This document shows positions 7,246 through 12,791 of a stretch of 12,791 bases of DNA, piece by piece (position 1 is the first letter of the stretch; each line of letters opens with the position of its first letter). A program made the position numbers and the translations under genes. This DNA comes from CAZNVB01 sp964651495 (GTDB lineage: Bacteria > Acidobacteriota > Aminicenantia > Aminicenantales > UBA8522), in NCBI GenBank assembly GCA_964651495.1, contig CAZYWP010000092.1:1-12791 (forward strand), in the 5' to 3' direction. Under the pieces are notes generated by a model. The model worked only from the letters and a program-made list of their open reading frames with translations, did not search any database and was not told the DNA's origin.

Positions 7246-8726
7246 CAGACCCTCCTGCGGAAGATTTTTTTCACCTTCAGTCTCAGGAAGACAGCCGCCA
7301 TGATCGCGTAGCGCTTGATGTCTCCGGGGGAGCGGATGTTGGCGATGAGGCGCGGGATTTTGCGGACGATCGAAATGCGGCCGCCGGAAAAGGACCAGCG
7401 GAAGAGCAGTTCGCTGACCTGGGCCCAGGAGAGCTTGTCCAGGAAAAGCGGCACATTCCCCTGGGCTGTCGGCAGCGTGATGATCTTGGAGGAATGCTTT
7501 TTCGTCCAGCTGAAATTCCCGGGCAGCAGCCCGGCCTCCTTGGCCGTTCGCTCCAGCGGTGTCCCCGGATAAATATGCAGGATGGCTACGCTGGCCTCGA
7601 CCTCGTCCTTGTACTGCTCGATGATTCGGATAGTCTCCTGCGCTTCCTCCCAGGTTTCGGTGGGGTGGCTGAAGATGAAGAAGACGTTGGGGATGACCTC
7701 CAGCTCCCTGCACCAGGCGATGATGTTGTGAAAATCGTGGATCTTGATCTTTTTGTCGATGACGGCGTTCCGAACCCTCTCCGACCCGGCTTCGAGCCCC
7801 AGGGAAACATGGAAGAGCCCGGCCTCTTTCATCTTGGCCAGCAGCGGTTTGGTCATCAGGTCGAGACGGATCTCCGCCCGCCAGAAGATCGGGAGTTTCC
7901 TCTCCAGGATCAGGTTGCAGAGATCCTCCACTCTCTTCAGGCTGACGTTGAACGTATCGTCGTAGAAAAATATGACCCCGGCGCCGTATTTCTGAATGAG
8001 AAATTCGATCTCCTGGACGACGTTCTGAGGGCTCCTCATCCGGACCGCCCGGCCCCAATTGACCGGCGTGGCGCAGAAGTTGCAGTTGAAGGGGCAGCCC
8101 CGGCTGGTCATGACGTTGGCCGCGGGCAGAGGCCCGTGTCCCGGGACATCGATCTTGAAGTTGTATTTTTCGAACGGGACGAGGTGGAAAGCCGGATAGG
8201 GGAGGCCGTCGAGGTTGGTGATGGGCGAGCGGGGCCGGTTGCTGACGATGCGGCCGTTCTGCCTGTAGGAGACCCCGGCGATATGGCTGATGCCGTCGAT
8301 CTCCTTCTTCCTCCCGAGCGCCCGGCAGAGGTCGAGGACGGTTTCCTCGCCTTCGCCCCGGACCACGATGTCGAGCTCGCCGATGTGGCTGAGCGTGTCC
8401 TCGGCCGCCATCGAGGCATGGGGGCCGCCCATAATGGTCAAGGACTGAGGCGACGCCTCCCTGGCTAGGCGGATCAGCTTGAAGCTCTGGAACCGGTTTT
8501 CCGTCGTCGAGGTCACGCCGATGATGTCGGGACGGGTCTCCTGGATTTTTTTCCCGATCTGGCGCCAGCTCAGCTTGAGGACATCGGCCGGGACGATCTC
8601 GACCTCGATGCCCTCTCTCTCCAGCACGGCTCCGATGTAAAGCAGGCCCAGCGGCGGCATGGACGAGCCTTTGGACCAGCGCTCGGCGAAGTAGCCTCCG
8701 GGCGGGACGTAAAGTTGGACTTTCAT
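7245..8726 (-). CDS. B12-binding-domain radical SAM protein of unknown substrate
   Basis: This 493-aa protein has an N-terminal Rossmann-like B12-binding domain (about 1-150; PPLGLLYIGAVLEREG, DIIGVTSTT, IMGGPHAS, VVRGEGEETV). It is followed by a radical SAM barrel with SRGCPFNCNFC, whose Cys211, Cys215 and Cys218 bind the 4Fe-4S cluster that cleaves S-adenosylmethionine. Later family features are FFYDDTF, FHVSLGLEAGSERV and FIFSHPTET. The DxHxxG cobalt-binding motif is not seen: the matching stretch reads DVLKLS (48-53). Cobalamin, if bound, would thus lack a lower His ligand, as in BchE-like proteins. The C-terminal 75 residues end in a basic, partly amphipathic tail (KVKKIFRRRV) that might touch the membrane. 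Relatives act in tetrapyrrole, lipid, hopanoid and natural-product methylation or ring formation; none can be picked here. It starts 4 nt after the smc stop with no good Shine-Dalgarno, and overlaps the symporter start by 1 nt. Confidence 0.92.
   Translation of the reverse strand: MKVQLYVPPGGYFAERWSKGSSMPPLGLLYIGAVLEREGIEVEIVPADVLKLSWRQIGKKIQETRPDIIGVTSTTENRFQSFKLIRLAREASPQSLTIMGGPHASMAAEDTLSHIGELDIVVRGEGEETVLDLCRALGRKKEIDGISHIAGVSYRQNGRIVSNRPRSPITNLDGLPYPAFHLVPFEKYNFKIDVPGHGPLPAANVMTSRGCPFNCNFCATPVNWGRAVRMRSPQNVVQEIEFLIQKYGAGVIFFYDDTFNVSLKRVEDLCNLILERKLPIFWRAEIRLDLMTKPLLAKMKEAGLFHVSLGLEAGSERVRNAVIDKKIKIHDFHNIIAWCRELEVIPNVFFIFSHPTETWEEAQETIRIIEQYKDEVEASVAILHIYPGTPLERTAKEAGLLPGNFSWTKKHSSKIITLPTAQGNVPLFLDKLSWAQVSELLFRWSFSGGRISIVRKIPRLIANIRSPGDIKRYAIMAAVFLRLKVKKIFRRRV
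7251..7256 (-). promoter_or_regulatory. Strong Shine-Dalgarno of the symporter, embedded in the radical SAM gene end
   Basis: On the minus strand AGGAGG lies 5 nt before the symporter ATG. The same bases are the AGG AGG codons in the final RRRV of the radical SAM protein. This fixes the symporter start and points to translational coupling across the TGATG junction. Confidence 0.85.
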
Positions 8727-8730
8727 CCGC

Positions 8731-11700
8731 CTATTGGATCAATTCCTGTTGTTTTTCCAGCTTGACCGAATAGATCGTGGTGAAATTGGGCTCGGCCATG
8801 GTCGTGCCGTAGATAAAATCGGCGACCTCCATGGTCTTATAGTTATGGGTGATGATGATGAACTGCGTGCTCTTCTTGATTTCCTTCATCAGGTCGAGGA
8901 AGCGGGCCAGGTTGACGTCGTCGAGGGCCGCATCCACCTCGTCCAGGATGCAGAAAGGCGTCGGCTTAAAACGGAAGAGAGCGAACAGGAAGGCCAGGCT
9001 GGTCAGGCTCTTTTCGCCGCCGGAGAGAAGGGCGATGTTCTGGACCCGCTTTCCGGGCGGCTGGGCGATGATCTCGACGCCACTCTCCATCGGGTTGCTC
9101 TCGTCGCTGAGCTTGACCTCCGCGCTCCCCCCTTTGAAGAGAGAGGTGAAGACCTCCTGGAAGTAGGTGTTGATTTCGGCCAGCGCCGCTAGGAATTGGG
9201 TCCTGCTCTCCTCGTCGATCCTGCGGATCGCCTCTTCCGTCGCGTCGATGGATTCCCTCAGGTCGCTCTTCTGTTGGGTGAGAAAGTCGTAGCGCTCCTT
9301 GTGGCTCAGGTATTCTTCCTCGGCCAGCAGGTTGACCGTCCTGTATTTCTGCAGGTCCTCCTCGGCCTGGGCGAGCTGCTCTTCCATCTCCGCCTCCGAG
9401 ATTTCGAGCTGGGGCTGCTCGGCCTTGAGCTCATGGAGGGTCTTCTTGAGTTCCTGCCAGCAGGTCTCCTCGAGGTTGACCATATCCCGGTCGATCTCGG
9501 CCTTGACGATTTCCCAGCGGACCCGCTCCTCCTTGCGCTTTTCCAGCTCCTCCCGCAGCCCGCCGAGTGTCTTCTCCCGCCCCTGCTCCTCGGCATGCTT
9601 GCTCTGCAGCTCCGCCTCCTTCCCGGCGAGTCCGGCCTGCCTGATTTTCTTCTCTTCCTCCAGGGAACTGGACCTGGCCACGAGGTCCGTTTCCGCCTGC
9701 CTCGCCTCATCTCCCTCGGCCGCGGCGGACCGGGTTTCCTCTTCCAGCAAAAAGAGCCTTTTTTGCAGGCTCTCTTTTCTCGCCAGCAGCTCTTCGGCCT
9801 GCCGGTTTGCGTTGCCGCGCCGTTCCTCGGCGAGGACGGCGGCCGCCCGCAGCTCGATGAAGCGTTTTTCTTCTTCCACATTCCTGCCCTGGTGGGCCAG
9901 GAATTCTTTCTCCTCGGCTTCGACCCGGGCCCGCAGGGATTGATTCTCTTCTTCCAGCGTGGCGATCCTTTCGGCCAGCGAGCCCAACTTGACGCGGAGC
10001 GAGTCGTTGTCCCGTTCCAGGACTTCGACCTCCTGGCGGTACAGGGAGACGGCCTGGTGAGCCTTTTGCCGCTCGGCCGCGTGTCGGATTTTCTCCTTTT
10101 CGTTTTCTCTGATCCGGGCGCTCGATTGTTCGACCAGGGATAGGGCCCGAGTTCGATCCTCTTCCAACCTCTGCCTGTCCAGGGCCATTTTCTCGAGCTC
10201 GGACGACAGGGGCGCGATTTGGGCGTCCCGCCCCGCGACCGCCTCGGCCAGTTTCTTGATCTCCTGTCCCAGCGCGAACGCTCCCTCCTCCCCGCGCCCG
10301 AGCTTGAGGAGTCCGGAAGAGAGGAGCAAGTCACCCCGGGGAGTGATGAAATTCAGGCCGGGGTAGCGGAGCCACAGTTCAATCGCCCGCCTGGCGTCGC
10401 GCACGATGAAGGCGTCGTCGAGCCGGGCCAGGCTCGACCGGATTCTCGGGCTTGGCCGGAGACGGGACTTGAGCCTCCCGAGGACGCCGGGATCCTGGAT
10501 TTCGGGGGGCGCGACGTCTTCTGCCCCCGTCGGGGGGAGGAGGAGATAGCGCCCTGTGAGCCCTTCTTCGGCGGCCCGATCGAGGAAATCGAGCGCGGGG
10601 ATGACGGCTGCACCGGCTTCTTCCCGCCAGAGGGTGTCGATGAGCGAGGCCGATTCCGGGTCGGTCTCGATGAGCTCCGCCAGGCGGCCCAGAGCTGCTG
10701 GGACATCCGTCGAGCCGGAAGCGCTCCTCTGACTCTGCTCCAGCTTGTTGAGCGCCTGGAGCCTGTAATGATCCTCCTCGCGCGCTTTAACTGCCTCTTC
10801 CAGTCGGCTTCTGAACCGGGCGATTTGCTCGTCCCGCTCCTCGATCGCCCGGCCCAGGTCGCCCGCAGTCCGTTCCTGTTCGGCTCTGGCCTTGTTTATC
10901 TCGGCCAGGCTGCTCTCGATAAGGCGGAGGCTCTGCTCGGCGGCCTCGAGGAGGGCGTTCTCCTGCTCGAGCTGGGCTTTTAACTTCGCTTCCTGGCGGG
11001 CCATCAATTCGAGTTCCTTCTCGGTCCTAACCCTTTCGTTGCGCAGTTCGGTGAGCTCGGAGAGCGTTTCGAGCTCCCGGGTTTTCAGGCCCTGGAGGGT
11101 CTGTTCCCGCTGGCTGACGGTATCCAATGTCAGGCGGCTGTCGGCGGCTGCCCTGGTTATTTCGGCCCGTCCGGCTTCGAGGAGCGCCGTCAGTTCGGCC
11201 AGGCTGCTCCGGCGGGCTTCGAGCTCGGAATCCAGCAGCGCCAGCTCTTGGCCGATCTCCGCGGCCGCCGCGTCCGCTTTCTTCCCGCGCTCGGCCTGAA
11301 GCTCGATTCTCTTGGCTTCCCTCTCTTTGTCCGAGAGGGCCCGGCTCAACTCGGAGGCCAGGGCGAAGAGGGCTTCCTGGTCCTCCTTGACGGCCTTTTC
11401 CAGGTCCCAGATCTCCCGGCGTCTGGCGGCGAGCTCGCGCTCTTCCTCCCTGATTCGGAGGGCTATATCCTGCTCGCGGACGGCACAGTCGCCGTGCTGC
11501 CGGGCCGCTTCCTCGTGCCTGCGCTCCAGGCTTTCGAGCCTGCGCCGGAAGTTGAGGCCGGTGAGCTCGCGCGTCCTTTCCCGAAGCTTGCGGTAGCGGG
11601 CGGCGGCCTGGGCCTGCCTCTGTAGCGAGTTCTTGGCCCGGCCGACCTCGCTGATGATGTCATCGAGGCGGACCAGGTTTTGTTCGCTCGAGGCCAGCTT

Positions 11701-12216
11701 GCTCTGGGCTTCCTTCTTTTTGTCCCTGTAAAAAGCGGTCCCGGCGGCCTCTTCGACGAGCAGTCGTTTCTCCGTCGGCTTGGCCGTGAGCAGGGAACCG
11801 ATGGCGCCCTGTTCGATAACGAAGTATTCCTTCTCGGCCACCGCCCTCTTCCAGAGGGTGTCCTGGATGTCTTTGAGCCGAGCGGCCTTGCCGTTCAGCC
11901 GGTATTCGCTCTCACCCGAACGAAACACCCGGTGGTTGATGAGAGTCTCCTCCTCCTGGTGTTCGAGCGCTAGGGAGACATCCGCCATGCCGAGCGGAGG
12001 CTTTTTAGAGTTGCCGTTGAAGATGATGTCTTCGGTCTTTTCCCCCCGCAATCCCTTGTGCCGCTGACCTCCCAGGACCCAGAGGATGCCGTCGACGATG
12101 TTGCTCTTGCCGGTCCCGTTCGGCCCGACGATGGCGGTGATCCCCGGATGGAAAACGATCTTGGTCCGGTCGGGAAATGACTTGAAGCCCTGCAAGTCCA
12201 GCTTTTTGATGATCAT
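8731..12216 (-). CDS. smc: Chromosome segregation ATPase SMC
   Basis: At 1161 aa this has the normal length for bacterial SMC, the DNA-loop-extruding core of the Smc-ScpAB complex on the nucleoid. The N-terminal head has FKSFPDRT, Walker A GPNGTGKS (31-38), an LRG R-loop (Arg57) and the Q-loop region FVIEQGAIG, then EEAAGTAFYRDKKKEA. Long coiled coils run about 165-495 and 655-1000. The hinge is about 500-650 (LGRLAELIETDPES to LKLGRGEEGAFALGQEI). The C-terminal head has the signature LSGGEKSLTSLAF (from 1064), Walker B CILDEVDAALDD with Asp1092/Glu1093, and a final YSVKLEK. All ATPase motifs are intact. The hinge matches the family only loosely and lacks its usual paired glycines. MIIKKLDLQGFKSF matches the family start. 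No Shine-Dalgarno precedes it; the 10 bases before the ATG are ACCCCCCTCG. It heads the minus-strand operon. ScpA and ScpB are not in the window. Confidence 0.97.
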   Translation of the reverse strand: MIIKKLDLQGFKSFPDRTKIVFHPGITAIVGPNGTGKSNIVDGILWVLGGQRHKGLRGEKTEDIIFNGNSKKPPLGMADVSLALEHQEEETLINHRVFRSGESEYRLNGKAARLKDIQDTLWKRAVAEKEYFVIEQGAIGSLLTAKPTEKRLLVEEAAGTAFYRDKKKEAQSKLASSEQNLVRLDDIISEVGRAKNSLQRQAQAAARYRKLRERTRELTGLNFRRRLESLERRHEEAARQHGDCAVREQDIALRIREEERELAARRREIWDLEKAVKEDQEALFALASELSRALSDKEREAKRIELQAERGKKADAAAAEIGQELALLDSELEARRSSLAELTALLEAGRAEITRAAADSRLTLDTVSQREQTLQGLKTRELETLSELTELRNERVRTEKELELMARQEAKLKAQLEQENALLEAAEQSLRLIESSLAEINKARAEQERTAGDLGRAIEERDEQIARFRSRLEEAVKAREEDHYRLQALNKLEQSQRSASGSTDVPAALGRLAELIETDPESASLIDTLWREEAGAAVIPALDFLDRAAEEGLTGRYLLLPPTGAEDVAPPEIQDPGVLGRLKSRLRPSPRIRSSLARLDDAFIVRDARRAIELWLRYPGLNFITPRGDLLLSSGLLKLGRGEEGAFALGQEIKKLAEAVAGRDAQIAPLSSELEKMALDRQRLEEDRTRALSLVEQSSARIRENEKEKIRHAAERQKAHQAVSLYRQEVEVLERDNDSLRVKLGSLAERIATLEEENQSLRARVEAEEKEFLAHQGRNVEEEKRFIELRAAAVLAEERRGNANRQAEELLARKESLQKRLFLLEEETRSAAAEGDEARQAETDLVARSSSLEEEKKIRQAGLAGKEAELQSKHAEEQGREKTLGGLREELEKRKEERVRWEIVKAEIDRDMVNLEETCWQELKKTLHELKAEQPQLEISEAEMEEQLAQAEEDLQKYRTVNLLAEEEYLSHKERYDFLTQQKSDLRESIDATEEAIRRIDEESRTQFLAALAEINTYFQEVFTSLFKGGSAEVKLSDESNPMESGVEIIAQPPGKRVQNIALLSGGEKSLTSLAFLFALFRFKPTPFCILDEVDAALDDVNLARFLDLMKEIKKSTQFIIITHNYKTMEVADFIYGTTMAEPNFTTIYSVKLEKQQELIQ

Positions 12217-12226
12217 CGAGGGGGGT

Positions 12227-12255
12227 ATTGTAATCGATTTAGCCGCAATTTTAAA
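12227..12255 (-). promoter_or_regulatory. Candidate promoter of the smc operon (near-leaderless)
   Basis: On the minus strand TTTAAA (12255-12250) and TACAAT (12232-12227, 5 of 6 matches to -10) are separated by exactly 17 nt. The -10 ends 10 nt before the smc ATG, so the expected leader is only about 3-5 nt. The -35 matches the consensus at 4 of 6. Confidence 0.5.
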
Positions 12256-12260
12256 GTGAT

Positions 12261-12406
12261 AGGCTCGGGCTTGGGGATCGTCAGCACGGGCGCTGTCCCC
12301 AGCGAGGCCAGCGCCCTCCGAACTCAGCCTTCGCTCTTCTCTCCTGCGGAGAGAAGCCGTGCCCGCTCAGTCCTCGACGGGCTTCCGATTCCCCAAGCCC
12401 TCGCCT
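12261..12406. other. Nested inverted-repeat element, possible structured RNA or MITE-like insertion
   Basis: The outer arms pair as AGGC (12261-12264) with GCCT (12403-12406), then after a symmetric 2x2 loop as GGGCTTGGGGA (12267-12277) with TCCCCAAGCCC (12390-12400). Inside, GCACGG (12284-12289) pairs with CCGTGC (12357-12362). AGCGAGGC (12301-12308) pairs with GCC-T-TCGCT (12327-12335, one bulge). CTTCTCTCC (12336-12344) forms a perfect 9-bp hairpin with GGAGAGAAG (12348-12356). The last three 3' arms follow each other with no unpaired base between them, which favours stacking. The fold is possible on either strand. No target-site duplication is visible. It could be a structured RNA, a non-autonomous mobile repeat or a REP-like family member. 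Nothing I recognise matches it. Confidence 0.6.
12274..12304. repeat. 31-nt imperfect direct repeat, copy 1
   Basis: The first 21 bases (core GATCGTCAGCACGGGCGC) are identical to copy 2 at 12421. Over 31 bases 28 match. Copy 1 begins inside the left arm of the inverted-repeat element and ends in a CGCTG-TCCC-CAGCG mini-hairpin (12291-12304). Confidence 0.9.
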
Positions 12407-12420
12407 CGGCGAAGCAGGTA

Positions 12421-12451
12421 GGGATCGTCAGCACGGGCGCTTTTCCCGGCG
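12421..12451. repeat. 31-nt imperfect direct repeat, copy 2
   Basis: This starts exactly 147 nt after copy 1 and just outside the inverted-repeat element. Its 3 mismatches all lie in the last 10 bases. There the mini-hairpin is kept in weaker form (CGCT with GGCG). Only 2 nt separate it from the -35 box of the tRNA promoter. Confidence 0.9.
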
Positions 12452-12453
12452 TA

Positions 12454-12482
12454 TTGACACCGCAGGATGAATCCGCTATTTT
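12454..12482 (+). promoter_or_regulatory. Promoter of tRNA-Thr
   Basis: A perfect -35 TTGACA (12454-12459), a 17-nt spacer and a -10 TATTTT (12477-12482, 4 of 6) lie upstream of the tRNA. Transcription would start near 12489, giving a leader of about 28 nt to be removed by RNase P. Confidence 0.75.
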
Positions 12483-12516
12483 CTATCTATCTTTTAGATG
12501 CCTTGGAACCTGATGA

Positions 12517-12589
12517 GCCAGCGTAGCTCAGTCGGTAGAGCAGCTGATTCGTAATCAGCGGGTCGGAGGTTCGAATCCTCTCGCTGGCT
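12517..12589 (+). tRNA. tRNA-Thr, anticodon CGT
   Basis: A complete 73-nt cloverleaf. The acceptor stem is GCCAGCG/CGCTGGC with discriminator T at 12589, and the D arm is GCTC/GAGC. The anticodon stem GCTGA/TCAGC encloses loop TTCGTAA, so the anticodon is CGT, reading ACG (Thr). The T arm is GGAGG-TTCGAAT-CCTCT, with one G-U pair at its base. The CCA end is not encoded. It has its own promoter upstream and a terminator-like hairpin 60 nt downstream, so it appears to be a single-tRNA transcript. Confidence 0.97.
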
Positions 12590-12647
12590 CTCGTCGACCT
12601 GAATTCTACTTAGCACAGTCCTGTTGATTTGGCTGTTCAAGTCGATT

Positions 12648-12791
12648 CTAAGACGTCGAAATCGTCTTTGCTTTTTTAACTAGGTAAGCTAAGAGATTTA
12701 TTATAGCCAGGCTGATCAAGAAAAGAGCAATACCGAGCCAAATCATTTTCTCTTTGACCTGGAAACGGCCGGCGCTGACCGGGCTCCGATA
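12648..12791 (-). CDS. C-terminal end of a membrane protein (partial, runs off the window)
   Basis: The minus-strand frame is open from the window edge to a TAG at 12650-12648 and codes for 47 residues. A polar stretch ending in FQVKEKM is followed by one clear transmembrane helix (about WLGIALFLISLAIINLLAYLV). It closes with a basic tail (KKAK) and a short TISTS end. The basic tail fits a cytoplasmic C-terminus under the positive-inside rule. The frame is short, so chance cannot be excluded, but the helix with flanking charges is typical of real proteins. Codon use (TTA, CTA, ATA) is more AT-rich than in the rest of the window. The family is not recognisable from this piece. It converges on tRNA-Thr. 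Confidence 0.6.
   Translation of the reverse strand, partial: YRSPVSAGRFQVKEKMIWLGIALFLISLAIINLLAYLVKKAKTISTS
12650..12677 (+). terminator. Intrinsic terminator-like hairpin after tRNA-Thr
   Basis: AAGACG (12650-12655) pairs with CGTCTT (12663-12668) over a 7-nt loop, followed by TGC and six Ts (12672-12677). The polarity suits the plus-strand tRNA transcript. The stem is short (6 bp). It lies inside the last codons of the convergent membrane-protein gene. Confidence 0.55.

Noticed and set aside
5533..8058. An 841-codon frame that would give the symporter a 271-residue N-terminal extension
   Set aside because: The extension lies fully inside the radical SAM gene in another frame, is low-complexity and Pro/Gly/Arg-rich, and shows no domain. 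The ATG at 7245 has a strong Shine-Dalgarno and begins at the first transmembrane helix.
12274..12451. Two direct repeats as a minimal CRISPR array
   Set aside because: There are only two copies, a 116-nt spacing filled by inverted repeats, and no cas gene in the window.
12256..12513. An 85-codon plus-strand frame with a GTG start, containing two GIVSTGA peptides
   Set aside because: The peptide repeat is just the translated DNA direct repeat. There is no Shine-Dalgarno and the frame crosses the inverted arms and the tRNA promoter, so a non-coding element explains it better.
12517..12589. tRNA-Thr as an integration site for a mobile element
   Set aside because: No second copy of the tRNA 3' end and no integrase are present in the window. 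Only 202 bp downstream can be seen.

Overview
The window is about 12.8 kb of GC-rich bacterial chromosome with a core-gene layout. It carries a class A penicillin-binding protein with a typical transmembrane anchor, a secreted FecR/DUF6600-type protein, SMC, and a tRNA-Thr. These suggest a diderm bacterium of an Acidobacteriota or Aminicenantes-like lineage. That placement is an impression from gene style and base composition, not something the sequence proves. I see no phage, transposase, integrase, CRISPR array or plasmid gene.

Layout: a PBP1A-type gene (73-2508, + strand) faces a long block of five minus-strand genes and meets it tail to tail with a 4-nt overlap of stop codons. Read in the direction of transcription, the block is smc (12216-8731), a B12-domain radical SAM protein (8726-7245), an SSS-family sodium/solute symporter (7245-5533), an HDAC-like zinc amidohydrolase (5486-4449) and the FecR/DUF6600 protein (4262-2505). 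The gaps between the first four are 4 nt, a 1-nt TGATG overlap, and 46 nt, so they look like one operon. A 186-bp gap precedes the FecR gene, which has its own good ribosome binding site and may have its own promoter.

At the right end, a 300-bp gene-free stretch between smc and tRNA-Thr(CGT) holds the most unusual DNA in the window. It contains a roughly 146-nt nested inverted-repeat element that can fold into several contiguous helices, overlapped by a 31-nt imperfect direct repeat (28/31 identical) with a 147-nt period. The second repeat copy abuts a strong sigma-70-like promoter for the tRNA. The tRNA is followed by an intrinsic-terminator-like hairpin that overlaps the 3' end of a convergent gene. 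That gene is visible only as the last 47 codons of a membrane protein running off the window.

The two genes that appear to start transcripts, PBP1A and smc, both lack a Shine-Dalgarno sequence. Both have a promoter-like -10 box only 8-10 nt before the ATG, which suggests leaderless or nearly leaderless mRNAs. Internal operon genes (symporter, HDAC-like, FecR) do have purine-rich Shine-Dalgarno sites. Functional links are mostly inferred: PBP1A builds peptidoglycan and SMC organises the chromosome. The symporter/HDAC-like pair could import and deacetylate a small acetylated compound, but the substrate cannot be read from sequence. I found no clearly new multi-gene system. The strongest lead is the structured repeat element beside the tRNA.
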